This document shows, piece by piece, positions 1 through 8,337 of a DNA stretch of 25,145 nt (position 1 is its first letter; the number at the start of each line of letters is the position of its first letter). The translations under genes and the position numbers were made by a program. The notes beneath the pieces were generated by a model. That model saw nothing but the letters and a program-made list of their open reading frames with translations, was not told the DNA's origin and did not search any database. This DNA comes from UBA11996 sp964394975. Its GTDB lineage: Bacteria > Chloroflexota > Dehalococcoidia > Lucifugimonadales > UBA826. The stretch spans positions 1 through 25,145 of the forward strand of contig CAYMZR010000022.1 in NCBI GenBank assembly GCA_964394975.1, read 5' to 3'.

Positions 1-134
1 GAAGAAAAGTATTCAAGTTTTTGCCAAAATATTTTGAACCCTTGTCTTCTTGTTTCGATTGCGTAGTAAACAACGATAAAAACAACAGTTGCTACCAAGA
101 CTGCCAAAACTGATAAAAATACTATAGCGACCAT
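1..134 (-). CDS. Partial small membrane protein (N-terminus only)
   Basis: On the minus strand an ATG at 134 opens a frame with no stop up to the left edge, giving 44 residues. Residues 2 to about 24 are almost entirely hydrophobic (V, I, L, F, A), which reads as one N-terminal membrane segment or uncleaved signal anchor. A basic, aromatic stretch (ETRRQGFKIFWQKLEYF) follows and should face the cytoplasm. The Shine-Dalgarno sequence is weak. The gene is divergent from the PfkB-family gene at 265. I do not recognise the family; the visible part is too short to assign a function, and it could also be a short spurious frame, though the clean TM-plus-basic pattern argues for a real gene. Confidence 0.5.
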   Translation of the reverse strand, partial: MVAIVFLSVLAVLVATVVFIVVYYAIETRRQGFKIFWQKLEYFS

Positions 135-264
135 GATGGTTAATATTCTTTACGAATAATTTGATTGTTTTGCTTCAGATTTTACTATCTAACGGGAGTG
201 GTTTGTAGTGTATTTATTTATCATGTTAACCTTCGAATCTTGAAATTCAACAGGTGGATAGGAA

Positions 265-1209
265 ATGCCGACTCGACTGACAAATATTAACCGAGCTAAA
301 CAGGAAGCTATTGAAGTTGCATGCGTTGGTATGGTGACTCCTGCCGAGGTTTATGTGGTTGAGAATATGCCAGATTGGAACACCGGAGCCAAGTGGGATT
401 ATAGGGCCGACTTCATATCAGACGATGCCGCTATAGTCGCCTGTTGCATTAAAAAGTGGGGTTTGGGCAGTGGGTTGGTGTGCAATAAATTGGGAGATGA
501 TGTGCCCGGAAACAATGTTTTCGACGAGTTAGAGTCGATGGGCGTTATGGGTCGATTTATAAAAGATAAAAACTTGAGGACACCTTATGAGATTGTTATA
601 TCAGATTCTAAAGGAGGCCGCACATATTTCTGGGATAGGAGAGAAGATCTACTAAAGACTCTGGAGGAAGCTGAAACGACAATTATAAAAAACGCTAAAT
701 GTGTTTACGCAGATTGGTACGATTATCCATATAATTTGCCGGCCATTAAGGAGGCAGTGGATCAAGGTTTGCCTATCCTAATTAATATAGAAGATCAATA
801 TTTGAACTCTCATTTAATCTCAGAACTGGTTGAATTAGCCACTTGGGTCCAGTGCACTCCAGATCAGACCAGTAATGCTCATGAAAAGGACGAAACCTGT
901 GAGAAGTTGCTTGATCAAGGGGTGGAGGGAGTTCTTTTTACAGGATCTGAAGAGGGATGTTTATGGAAATCCAAATTAGACTCCTTTTCTGTACGGGCCC
1001 CATCAATTAATTTGATAGATGCCAACGGAGCAGGAGCAGTTTTATCCGCTGGGTTCCTATTTGGACATAGCCAAGGGTGGGATATGGAATCTTCAGTTCG
1101 ATTCGCTGTGGCGGCGGCCTCTAAGCAGTGTGAGTTGGTTTCCCCATCGGCCCTTCCTTTAAAGGCACTGAGAGAAGTTGCGGAAGAACTTGCAGTTAGT
1201 AGGTGCTGA
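265..1209 (+). CDS. PfkB/ribokinase-family protein, divergent and lacking the catalytic Asp
   Basis: This 314-residue protein has the ribokinase/PfkB layout: an N-terminal beta strand (VACVGMV, about 18-24), the 'AIVACCIKKWGLGSGLVCNKLGDD' type segment near residues 50-75 followed by a small G (Gly87-like) helix, and the C-terminal nucleotide/anion-hole region DANGAGAVLSAGF at 252-264. PfkB enzymes phosphorylate sugars or nucleosides with ATP, using the Asp of DTxGAGD as the general base. Here that Asp is replaced by Ala (residue 258), and the N-terminal substrate-binding GGxxxN is replaced by SDDAA. It may therefore be a non-catalytic paralogue, a binding or regulatory protein, or have an altered mechanism. 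An AGGTGG ribosome site lies 8 nt before the ATG. It is convergent with the MFS gene downstream. Family assignment is solid; substrate unknown. Confidence 0.75.
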   Translation: MPTRLTNINRAKQEAIEVACVGMVTPAEVYVVENMPDWNTGAKWDYRADFISDDAAIVACCIKKWGLGSGLVCNKLGDDVPGNNVFDELESMGVMGRFIKDKNLRTPYEIVISDSKGGRTYFWDRREDLLKTLEEAETTIIKNAKCVYADWYDYPYNLPAIKEAVDQGLPILINIEDQYLNSHLISELVELATWVQCTPDQTSNAHEKDETCEKLLDQGVEGVLFTGSEEGCLWKSKLDSFSVRAPSINLIDANGAGAVLSAGFLFGHSQGWDMESSVRFAVAAASKQCELVSPSALPLKALREVAEELAVSRC

Positions 1210-1229
1210 TTTTGCTTTAGATCGAAATC

Positions 1230-2534
1230 TTATGTGCTGTTTTTGATCGTTGGAGGAATACCTGATTGGTAAATCTTGCGCAGCGAGATTACAAACCAGC
1301 TGATAAAAACGGAGGCTATAAATAGAATACCCCCTATTGTTAGCATGGTATCTGCCGGCAAAAGAACCCTCAACCCATTGAAAAGATCAATTTTTAGGAA
1401 ATTTAAATCTGACATGGCTCCGTTCGCGAGATTCATCGATGCCATGATTCCTCCGATGTGAACCGAATATACAGCTCCAACACGTCCTCTAACGGAATCA
1501 TCTGTCACTATTTGAATCATGGTATGAGTTAGAGTCATGTATCCAGCCTGGGATGCTCCCATTAAAGCTGCACTTCCAATTGCGAAATATATGTTTGGAG
1601 AAAAAGCTAGGAGGATCGGAGCAAGTCCACTTACTACTCCCAAATTTAGAAATAACTTGCCCTTGGTTGTTTCACTAGTTACTCCAGATAGCCATATTAA
1701 GCTGATAAGTGCCCCTCCCCCAATAGACATCATCATAAGGCTGAAGTCGCCCCCCCCTGTTGCATTGAATCTTTCTACTGACAGAACTGGTAGGACAGCT
1801 TCGAATGACATTGTGAAGCCACAGTGAAAAAATGCCATGAGCACAATCAATTTAAGGATAGGATGTTTGTAAACATATGGGATACCTTGGCTGAAATTGG
1901 AGAAAAATCCTTTGCTCTTATCCATTGAACCGGAGCTTGTTGTCTTTATTCGTAAAGCCTGAATAAGGCTAATCACATAGAAAATCGAACAAGTTAGGAA
2001 AGCCCATTCTATTCGTGTCCCTTCAAGTAGCGGGAGGATTGTTAAAGGCCCAAGTAACCTTGATCCATGCATAGTTGCCTGATTTAAAGCTATTGCATTT
2101 AGTAACTTTTCTTTAGGTACGAGGTTGGGCACCAATGCCTGTCCCACAGGCATCTGTGCAGATCTGGCAGCACCATTTACAAAGGCTAGCACCATAAGGT
2201 GCCACATTTGTAGGTGGCCAAAAGCAAGTAGGCCTGCGAGAAACAAAGTATGGGTCAAATTGAGGGCGTAAATAGAGGCCATAACCTTTCGCCGCTCGTA
2301 TCTATCAGCTAAATATCCTGTAAACGGTGGAATCACAACTCTTGGAATCATCGCTAGGAAAGTAACAAGCCCGACATATAAAGAAGACCCTGACATTTCC
2401 CACACTATCCATCCACGAGCGACAATTAAAGCCCAGGCTGCGGCACTGGCACTCATATTTCCTGTCCACAGAATTCTATAGTCTCTGTATTGGAGGGCGG
2501 CTAAAAACCGGCTTTCAAGAATCTTTGTTAACAA
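1230..2534 (-). CDS. MFS transporter, EntS/MFS_3-like exporter family
   Basis: The product is 434 residues with about 12 hydrophobic segments, typical of the major facilitator superfamily. The N-terminus (YRDYRILWTGNMSASAAAW) and the loop between TM2 and TM3 (GYLADRYERRKVM, the MFS G-x-L-a-D-R-x-x-R-R motif) match the MFS_3 branch that includes the enterobactin exporter EntS and putative macrolide exporters. It should be a proton-driven inner-membrane exporter of a small molecule, substrate unknown. The frame begins with TTG; no ATG is available before the conserved N-terminal motif, so TTG is retained, but the Shine-Dalgarno sequence is poor and the start is uncertain. It is convergent with the PfkB-family gene, with only a 20-nt gap and no clear terminator hairpin. 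Confidence 0.85.
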   Translation of the reverse strand: MLTKILESRFLAALQYRDYRILWTGNMSASAAAWALIVARGWIVWEMSGSSLYVGLVTFLAMIPRVVIPPFTGYLADRYERRKVMASIYALNLTHTLFLAGLLAFGHLQMWHLMVLAFVNGAARSAQMPVGQALVPNLVPKEKLLNAIALNQATMHGSRLLGPLTILPLLEGTRIEWAFLTCSIFYVISLIQALRIKTTSSGSMDKSKGFFSNFSQGIPYVYKHPILKLIVLMAFFHCGFTMSFEAVLPVLSVERFNATGGGDFSLMMMSIGGGALISLIWLSGVTSETTKGKLFLNLGVVSGLAPILLAFSPNIYFAIGSAALMGASQAGYMTLTHTMIQIVTDDSVRGRVGAVYSVHIGGIMASMNLANGAMSDLNFLKIDLFNGLRVLLPADTMLTIGGILFIASVFISWFVISLRKIYQSGIPPTIKNST

Positions 2535-2780
2535 AATGTTTTAGCGATGAAATCGATGTGTTGCATGAGCGATTATTATAGGGCCTAAGCTTTTAAATAG
2601 ACACTGCTAGATCTGCAGATATTCTGACAAGTTTGAGACAGATAAACGCGTGTAAGATATTCTATTTCTGAAATATTTTTCAAAAGGTCGCTGGACACAT
2701 ATTAAAATATTTCATATCCTGTACGCCCTTCGTTGGCGTGTGTTGTTAGCGAAGTAGTAACGATAGGGGAGAGAAAACTT

Positions 2781-3839
2781 ATGGCAAAGTACAAGGTTGT
2801 GACACAGAAACCAGCTGGTGTTACTTTTGATTTGGCGGATGGTCAATATTTGCTAGAGAAGGAATCACTTGATTCCATTAATGCAGAGATAGTAGAGATT
2901 GATGCTGCTACAGAAGATGAATTTATTGCTTCTGCCAAAGATGCAGATGCGGTCATTGCTAGAGGCCGACCAATAACAAAGAAAATTATTGATGCATTGG
3001 ATAATTGCAAAGTTATTTCACTTGGGAGTGTTGGGGCAGATACGGTAGATGTAAATGCAGCAACAGCTAAGGGTATTCCAGTGACGAATGTACCGGATAC
3101 TTTTATCGAAGAGGTAGCCGATCATACTTTAATGCTGCTACTTGCTTCATTCAGAAGACTGAATATTATGGATCAAATGGTGCGAGAAAACAGGTGGTCT
3201 GAGGGTCGCCCACTTCTTTCCGAATTCCCTCGATTATGGGGACAAACATTGGGTCTTATTTCCTTTGGCCACGTGGCTAAGGCAGTTTCAATCAGGGCAA
3301 AGGCTTTTGGTTTGAGACTGATTGCCTATGATCCCTACATAGAGGAATTATCAATGACAGAATATGGAGTACAGCCCATCAGTACTCTTGAAGAAATGTT
3401 GAGTATGTCGGACATTGTGTCTATGCATGCACCTTCTACAGCAGACGCTTTTCATTTGATGAGTGAGCCTCAATTTAAGGCTATGAAACCTTCAGCTTTA
3501 TTCATCAACAACGGAAGAGGCCCCACGGTAGACGAAGAAGCTTTGATAAAGGCGCTTGAACAAAAATGGATAGCTGGGGCTGGGCTAGATGTGTTTGAAC
3601 AGGAACCACCAGACCCTGAAAACCCATTACTCCATATGGAAAATGTCATATCGACCCCTCATGTGGCGTCTGCTTCTCAGCGAATGGCCCCTGAGACTAG
3701 GAGGCGGGTAGGTAAGGAGCTCTCCCTGGTTCTCACGGGACGATGGCCAAGAAGTTGTGTGAATCCCGCCGTGCTAGCGAACTCCGGACTCAGGAGATGG
3801 CAGCCGTATTCTATGGGCAGAGGTCCAGGTTCCGGCTGA
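2781..3839 (+). CDS. D-isomer-specific 2-hydroxyacid dehydrogenase (SerA/CtBP-like)
   Basis: The protein has 352 residues from the ATG at 2781. That start is chosen because GGGGAGAG lies 7-8 nt before it; an in-frame upstream start at 2733 would add 16 residues without homology. It is a soluble NAD-dependent oxidoreductase interconverting a 2-hydroxyacid and a 2-oxoacid. Visible are the N-terminal catalytic-domain motif GSVGADTVDVNAATAKGIPV, the NAD-binding turn GLISFGHVAKA (the usual G-x-G-x-x-G is degenerate, with S and A replacing two glycines), and the catalytic triad Arg (NNGRGPTVDEEAL), Glu (VFEQEPP) and His (STPHVAS). SerA, glyoxylate reductase and CtBP-type enzymes share these, so the substrate cannot be set. 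It ends at a shared hairpin terminator facing an MFS transporter gene. Confidence 0.88.
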   Translation: MAKYKVVTQKPAGVTFDLADGQYLLEKESLDSINAEIVEIDAATEDEFIASAKDADAVIARGRPITKKIIDALDNCKVISLGSVGADTVDVNAATAKGIPVTNVPDTFIEEVADHTLMLLLASFRRLNIMDQMVRENRWSEGRPLLSEFPRLWGQTLGLISFGHVAKAVSIRAKAFGLRLIAYDPYIEELSMTEYGVQPISTLEEMLSMSDIVSMHAPSTADAFHLMSEPQFKAMKPSALFINNGRGPTVDEEALIKALEQKWIAGAGLDVFEQEPPDPENPLLHMENVISTPHVASASQRMAPETRRRVGKELSLVLTGRWPRSCVNPAVLANSGLRRWQPYSMGRGPGSG

Positions 3840-3863
3840 TATAAGTTAGGATATTGCAAAACG

Positions 3864-3895
3864 AAAAAGGGTGGCTATGTCACCCTTTTTTATTG
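3864..3895. terminator. Bidirectional hairpin terminator between convergent genes
   Basis: A perfect 10-bp inverted repeat (AAAAAGGGTG at 3864-3873 and CACCCTTTTT at 3881-3890) encloses a 7-nt loop. It is followed by a T-run on the plus strand and, because the stem itself starts with A5, by a T-run on the minus strand too. It sits after the dehydrogenase stop (3839) and overlaps the stop codon of the minus-strand MFS gene (3880-3882), so it can end transcription from both sides. Confidence 0.88.
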
Positions 3896-5157
3896 TCTTT
3901 GTGGATAGGTACGGTGGCCGTAACAGTTAGTAATATTGCTACAATGGCGACTACCGCAAGAGTGTAGAATGCAGAGTTGTAACTCCCTGTGATATCAAAA
4001 ATTATCCCTGAAAACAAAGCACCAACTGCCTGACTGAATGATACAAACGGTTCTGTGAATCCTCTTATAGTCCCCAGTGAGCCGCGACCAAAATAATCTG
4101 CCATAGCGACTGACGGTACGACCAACATGCCTCCAAGGGCAGTACCAAATAATGAAGCATATACCCACGCTTCTGTGATGCTGTTAGCGGTACTGAATAA
4201 AATAGCACACAAGCTCATTAATGCGGCTACCATCGCGTAGCAGTACCTTGCCTTTACCCTTTCTATTGCCCAACCCCAACCTAGACCACCAAGCCCAGTA
4301 AATATGGCGTTAAGGCTGACCGCGACAGCAGCTTGATTCGAAGTTAAACCAGCATCCTGAAAAAAAGCCGCCATATGTGTGTTGGTTCCAGAATGGATTA
4401 CGAAGAGCAAACCTCCAGCCAACGCCAGCTGCCATAAAGCAGGAGTTTTCAAAGCTTCCTTTAATGTCCAATTGACTTCTTCCATCAAAGTAGCAGGGTT
4501 AAGAGTTTCATTTTCAAGCAGAGACTCTTTTTCTCCATCTGGTAACAATCCCACAGATTCTGGTGTTTCGGCCAGAAATAGAAACACTGGAAGCAGAGCT
4601 ATGACCCATACTCCGATACCAAGGAGATGCCAAGCCACTTGCCAGCCGTATATTCCTATCAAAACGGAAGCCATTAGTGGGAAGCCAGTCATGCCTATCG
4701 AATGACAAAATGTAAGTATCCCGTTTGCTCGACCACGTTTCTTAATAAACCATCTGGAAACCACTACGGATGATCCAATTTGAACAGGACTACTGAAAAT
4801 GATTCTACCGATTCCATATGTAATGTAAAAAGCTATAGGTACTGTAGCCCACCCAGTTAGGAATGTAGATATCCCTAATATAACGATGCTAGTTGTGAGT
4901 ACCGTTCTGGCTCCATATTTGTCGATCAGCCAGCCAATAGCTGGGGATATGAATGTAGAGGCTAGGCCCCCTATACTGACCGCTCCAGCTAATACAGTAC
5001 GGCTCCAACCCAAATCTTCTGCCATTGGATACATGAATACTGCAAGAGTTAGACTGGCGGCGGCGTTTCTGACTATTTGAGTCGACCCAGAGGTTCCTAA
5101 AATAAGCCAACCGTAGAAGAAAGGCGTGCGTTTTGAGAGAAAATTTGCTAGGTTCAA
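3880..5157 (-). CDS. MFS transporter, monocarboxylate/oxalate-formate antiporter-like
   Basis: This is a 425-residue, 12-TM major facilitator protein. The N-terminus (FFYGWLILGTSGSTQIVRNAA), the long hydrophobic halves, the GWLIDKYGARTVL loop after TM2 (the MFS 'GxxxDRxGxRxxL' motif) and the central cytoplasmic loop rich in E and P (ETPESVGLLPDGE) resemble carriers annotated as oxalate:formate antiporters or monocarboxylate permeases. It presumably moves a small organic anion; with a hydroxyacid dehydrogenase as convergent neighbour this is suggestive but not proof. The first codon is TTG, with TAGGAT a few bases upstream as a modest ribosome site. It is divergent from the inositol operon, sharing a 209-bp intergenic region. 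Confidence 0.85.
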   Translation of the reverse strand: MNLANFLSKRTPFFYGWLILGTSGSTQIVRNAAASLTLAVFMYPMAEDLGWSRTVLAGAVSIGGLASTFISPAIGWLIDKYGARTVLTTSIVILGISTFLTGWATVPIAFYITYGIGRIIFSSPVQIGSSVVVSRWFIKKRGRANGILTFCHSIGMTGFPLMASVLIGIYGWQVAWHLLGIGVWVIALLPVFLFLAETPESVGLLPDGEKESLLENETLNPATLMEEVNWTLKEALKTPALWQLALAGGLLFVIHSGTNTHMAAFFQDAGLTSNQAAVAVSLNAIFTGLGGLGWGWAIERVKARYCYAMVAALMSLCAILFSTANSITEAWVYASLFGTALGGMLVVPSVAMADYFGRGSLGTIRGFTEPFVSFSQAVGALFSGIIFDITGSYNSAFYTLAVVAIVAILLTVTATVPIHKDNKKG

Positions 5158-5243
5158 AGAAGATCCTATGGGATTGAAAATACGATATTCCGCAGGGATG
5201 CTACCACGTAGAAGTTAGGGCTTCAAACATTCTAAATGTTGTA

Positions 5244-5273
5244 TTGTTAATTTTGCCTCTACAATGCTAGAAT
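5244..5273 (+). promoter_or_regulatory. Candidate extended -10 promoter for the inositol-lipid operon
   Basis: TTGTTA (5244-5249) and TAGAAT (5268-5273) are separated by 18 nt, and the -10 hexamer is preceded by TGC, giving an extended -10 element (TGCTAGAAT). The predicted start of transcription near 5280 leaves a leader of roughly 85 nt before the GTG of the inositol-phosphate synthase. It lies in the divergent region facing the MFS gene. Prediction by eye against the sigma-70 consensus; not proven for this lineage. Confidence 0.4.
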
Positions 5274-5366
5274 TTTTCTTTATTAGAGCAATGTCAATGA
5301 AGTTGAATTTTTAGGTAATCAAATTTAAATTCACTTTGGATAATAATACGGGGAGTCTTATTAGCT

Positions 5367-6458
5367 GTGCCTGAGATAAAAGTTGCGATAATCGGAGTAG
5401 GTAACTGTGCTTCTTCCTTGATACAAGGGGTGGCCAAGTATGCTGATGTAGGCCCTAGTGACACTGTTCCTGGTCTGATGCACCCTGTTTTGGGGGAATA
5501 CGGCATCGGAGATATAAAAGTGGTTGCTGCCTTTGATGTTGATGCTGATAAAGTCGGTAAAGATCTATCAGAAGCTATCTTTGCGGGGCCAAATAATACA
5601 GTTAAATTTCAGGACGTAGAGGAGACTGGAGTAATAGTTCAGAGAGGAATGACGCACGATGGGATAGGCCGTTATACCTCTGAGGTGATAACCAAAGCGG
5701 AAGGTGGCACTGACGATGTTGCTGCGATTTTAAAGGAACGTGAGGTTGATGTGGTTATTAATTACCTGCCAGTTGGTTCTGAGGAGGCCACAAAATGGTA
5801 TGTCGAGCAGGTATTGCAGGCCGGGTGCGGTTTTATAAATTGCATACCTGTTTTCATTGCCAGTGGAGAAAACGATTATTGGCAAAATAGATTCCGGGAA
5901 GCTGGGGCACCAATAATTGGGGACGATATTAAATCTCAGGTTGGTGCGACTATCACACACCGAGTATTGACAAGGCTTTTTATGGATCGGGGAGTAGAGC
6001 TTCAGAGGACATATCAATTGAATTTTGGTGGTAATACTGATTTCATGAATATGCTGGACCGAGACCGGCTCGATTCCAAAAAGATATCTAAAACCCAATC
6101 AGTTACTTCCCAGGTTGATGAATTCATCCCAGATAGAGACGTTCATGTAGGGCCGAGTGATTACGTGCCCTGGCTCACAGATCGTAAGTGGTGCTATATC
6201 AGGATGGAAGGGAAAACCTTTGGAGACGTACCCCTGAATATGGAACTAAAATTAGAAGTTTGGGACAGTCCAAATTCGGCCGGTGTCGTTATAGACGCTG
6301 TAAGATGTGCCAAAATAGCGAAAGATAGAGGAATTAGCGGCCCTATTACTGCCCCGTCATCGTATTTCATGAAATCTCCGCTTATTCAATACACTGATGA
6401 TGAGGCTAGGCAGCTAGTTGAAGATTTTATAGCTGGAGAAGAATCAGCTCAAGGTTGA
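5367..6458 (+). CDS. ino1: Inositol-3-phosphate synthase, actinobacterial/archaeal type
   Basis: This 363-residue enzyme converts glucose 6-phosphate to 1L-myo-inositol 1-phosphate (also called inositol 3-phosphate) with internal NAD recycling; it is cytosolic and the committed step to inositol lipids. Evidence: the N-terminal Rossmann motif VAIIGVGNCASSLIQG, the segment VVINYLPVGSEEATKWY, and the signature GDDIKSQVGATITHR at about 185-199, containing the active-site Lys189. The length matches the short prokaryotic (Mycobacterium-type) form rather than the ~500-residue eukaryotic one. The start is a GTG, with GGGGAG 11 nt upstream. The next two genes, 37 and 45 nt apart, encode a PimA-like transferase and a phosphatidyltransferase that would use the product, so this is the first gene of a lipid operon. 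Confidence 0.95.
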   Translation: MPEIKVAIIGVGNCASSLIQGVAKYADVGPSDTVPGLMHPVLGEYGIGDIKVVAAFDVDADKVGKDLSEAIFAGPNNTVKFQDVEETGVIVQRGMTHDGIGRYTSEVITKAEGGTDDVAAILKEREVDVVINYLPVGSEEATKWYVEQVLQAGCGFINCIPVFIASGENDYWQNRFREAGAPIIGDDIKSQVGATITHRVLTRLFMDRGVELQRTYQLNFGGNTDFMNMLDRDRLDSKKISKTQSVTSQVDEFIPDRDVHVGPSDYVPWLTDRKWCYIRMEGKTFGDVPLNMELKLEVWDSPNSAGVVIDAVRCAKIAKDRGISGPITAPSSYFMKSPLIQYTDDEARQLVEDFIAGEESAQG

Positions 6459-6495
6459 AATAACGGGCTGGTGATAAATTAGCAAAAGAGGTGAT

Positions 6496-7632
6496 ATGAA
6501 AAGACCTCTGAAGGTTGCCTTAGTTTCTCCCTATGATGTTGCTTTTCCTGGTGGTGTGAGTGCTCATATTCAGAATTTGAGTACCAATCTAGAAAAGAAA
6601 GGGGTTGTTACCAGCATTATTGCTCCCGCCTCTGCTGGATATGATAATTCGATTCCAAACCTGATCCAGATGGGTTCCTCAATTGCAGTACCAACTGGAG
6701 GTTCAGTAGCAAGGATATCTTTTTCTGTTTGGCTTGCAAAACACATTAGGAACCTAATAAAAGAGGAAACATATGATGTTGTGCATGTGCATGAGCCATT
6801 TGCCGGAGCCTTAACTCTTAGCGTTTTGTCTAAAAGTCTGGATAATGGTCCGATTAAGATCGGAACATTTCATTCATTTGAAGGTTCTAAATTCTATAAA
6901 ATAATTCCTGATTGGTTATTACAAAAATATTTTTGTAGATTAGACGGAAAAATCGCAGTTTCAGAACCTGCAAAATCCTATGTCCAAAAATATTTGCCGT
7001 CCGAATATGAGGTGATTCCCAACGGTATAGATACCAATGAAATCCATTCAGTCAGGCCGTATGACCAATTTTTAGATGGTAAGGTAAATATCTTGTTCCT
7101 TGGCAGACTCGAAAAAAGGAAGGGTTTGAGACACCTGTTATCTTCTTTTTGTGACCTGAAATGGAAATTTCCAAATATTAGACTCATCGTCGTTGGGACA
7201 GGTGAAATGGATTCAGAATCGCAGAGAATTTTGGGAGAGAGGAATCCAGATGATGTACTTCTTGTGGGCTCAGCAACCCATGAACAAAAGCTGAGATATT
7301 TAAAAACATCCGACATTTTTTGTTCGCCGGCGACGGGCCATGAAAGCTTTGGGATTGTACTCCTTGAGGCCATGTCTGCGGGATTACCTATTGTGGCCTC
7401 TCGAATAGAAGGTTATGAATCTCTTCTTGGTGAAGAGGAAGCTTTTTTGTTTAACCCTGAGGATTCTACTGACCTTTCGGAAAAATTATCTATCTTAATT
7501 GGGGATAAAGACATGAGAAACCAAATGGGTAGTTATGGCAGGAAAAAGTCGGAGTTGTTTGATTGGCCTGTAGTGACTGAAAGAATTCTGAATTATTATT
7601 TGTCGTTTGCTAGTATGCTAGATAAGAATTAG
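6496..7632 (+). CDS. GT4 glycosyltransferase, PimA-like (phosphatidylinositol mannosyltransferase)
   Basis: The product is a 378-residue GT-B fold, family 4 retaining glycosyltransferase. The N-terminus (VALVSPYDVAFPGGVSAHI) closely resembles mycobacterial PimA, with its glycine-rich GGVxxH acceptor loop; the donor-binding C-domain has FLGRLEKRKG and the EX7E motif (Glu283 and Glu291 in GHESFGIVLLEAMSAG). PimA transfers mannose from GDP-mannose to phosphatidylinositol on the cytoplasmic face of the membrane. Position between inositol-phosphate synthase and a CDP-alcohol phosphatidyltransferase supports an inositol-lipid acceptor. The related MshA (mycothiol pathway) would also fit next to Ino1, but the N-terminal loop looks like PimA and no other mycothiol gene is present. 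AGAGGTGAT gives a good ribosome site. Confidence 0.85.
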   Translation: MKRPLKVALVSPYDVAFPGGVSAHIQNLSTNLEKKGVVTSIIAPASAGYDNSIPNLIQMGSSIAVPTGGSVARISFSVWLAKHIRNLIKEETYDVVHVHEPFAGALTLSVLSKSLDNGPIKIGTFHSFEGSKFYKIIPDWLLQKYFCRLDGKIAVSEPAKSYVQKYLPSEYEVIPNGIDTNEIHSVRPYDQFLDGKVNILFLGRLEKRKGLRHLLSSFCDLKWKFPNIRLIVVGTGEMDSESQRILGERNPDDVLLVGSATHEQKLRYLKTSDIFCSPATGHESFGIVLLEAMSAGLPIVASRIEGYESLLGEEEAFLFNPEDSTDLSEKLSILIGDKDMRNQMGSYGRKKSELFDWPVVTERILNYYLSFASMLDKN

Positions 7633-7677
7633 CTCATAGAAAATTGATAATGGATTATTTACTAATAGAGTGAAGAT

Positions 7678-8322
7678 ATGGTTACTAGAGAAAGTTTACG
7701 AAAAGCGCTTTTTAAATATTATGAAGAGCCGTTGTCCTCTTTGTTTGATAGTATGGGCTTCACCCCAAACATGGTGACATTGCTTGGATTGTTAGTTGTT
7801 GTGATAGCTGCCTTTTTTATATCGATCGGCAATTTCTGGGCGGGAGGGATAATCGTTGCTTCTGGAGGCGCTTTGGATTTAATCGATGGCGGTCTGGCTA
7901 GGAAGAAAGGCTTAAATTCAAAATTTGGTGCGATGTTTGATTCCGTAGCAGACCGACTTCAGGAAGCTTTGGTGTTACTAGGATTGCTGATTTATTACTC
8001 AGTCGGCGACTGTGTTGATAACTCGGTATTACCATTTAAGCTATTGGAAGGATTTGCTTCCTGTGCTTTTGCTCAAATAATGACTTACACTGCCTTTGTT
8101 GGGTCAATTATGGTCAGTTACCTTAGGTCTCGAGCTGAAGGGCTTGGAATTGAGTGCAAAGTCGGGATTATGACTCGGCCAGAACGAGTAGCTGTCATAT
8201 CTATTGGACTAGTAATCGCCAATTGGGTTCCCTTTGTGATGATAATGGTGTTAATTTTGCTAACAGTGTTAGGTCTTTTTACAACTATGCAAAGACTTAT
8301 TCACTCATATAAGCAGTTATAG
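7678..8322 (+). CDS. CDP-alcohol phosphatidyltransferase, probable phosphatidylinositol-phosphate synthase
   Basis: This 214-residue integral membrane enzyme carries the complete CDP-alcohol phosphotransferase signature DxxDGxxARx8GxxxDxxxD: Asp67, Asp70, Gly71, Ala74, Arg75, Gly84, Asp88 and Asp92. About five to six hydrophobic helices surround it. The family condenses a CDP-lipid with an alcohol in the membrane. In mycobacteria the equivalent enzyme (PgsA1/PIPS) uses inositol 1-phosphate to make phosphatidylinositol phosphate; the placement directly after inositol-phosphate synthase and a PimA-like transferase makes this substrate most likely. Phosphatidylglycerol-phosphate synthase is the main alternative. 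The N-terminal FxNMVTLLGLL segment is typical of the superfamily. It ends 15 nt before the disulfide oxidoreductase gene, consistent with one transcript. Confidence 0.85.
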   Translation: MVTRESLRKALFKYYEEPLSSLFDSMGFTPNMVTLLGLLVVVIAAFFISIGNFWAGGIIVASGGALDLIDGGLARKKGLNSKFGAMFDSVADRLQEALVLLGLLIYYSVGDCVDNSVLPFKLLEGFASCAFAQIMTYTAFVGSIMVSYLRSRAEGLGIECKVGIMTRPERVAVISIGLVIANWVPFVMIMVLILLTVLGLFTTMQRLIHSYKQL

Positions 8323-8337
8323 CCCAGGGAGGCAGAA

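Noticed and set aside
2535..2780. Promoter TTGAGA...GATATT before the dehydrogenase
   Set aside because: The -10 matches only four of six positions and several equally weak alternatives exist nearby; nothing else is recognisable in this 246-nt gap.
6496..7632. Mycothiol synthesis glycosyltransferase MshA instead of PimA-like
   Set aside because: The N-terminal acceptor loop SPYDVAFPGGVSAH follows PimA, and no MshB, MshC or MshD gene is nearby.
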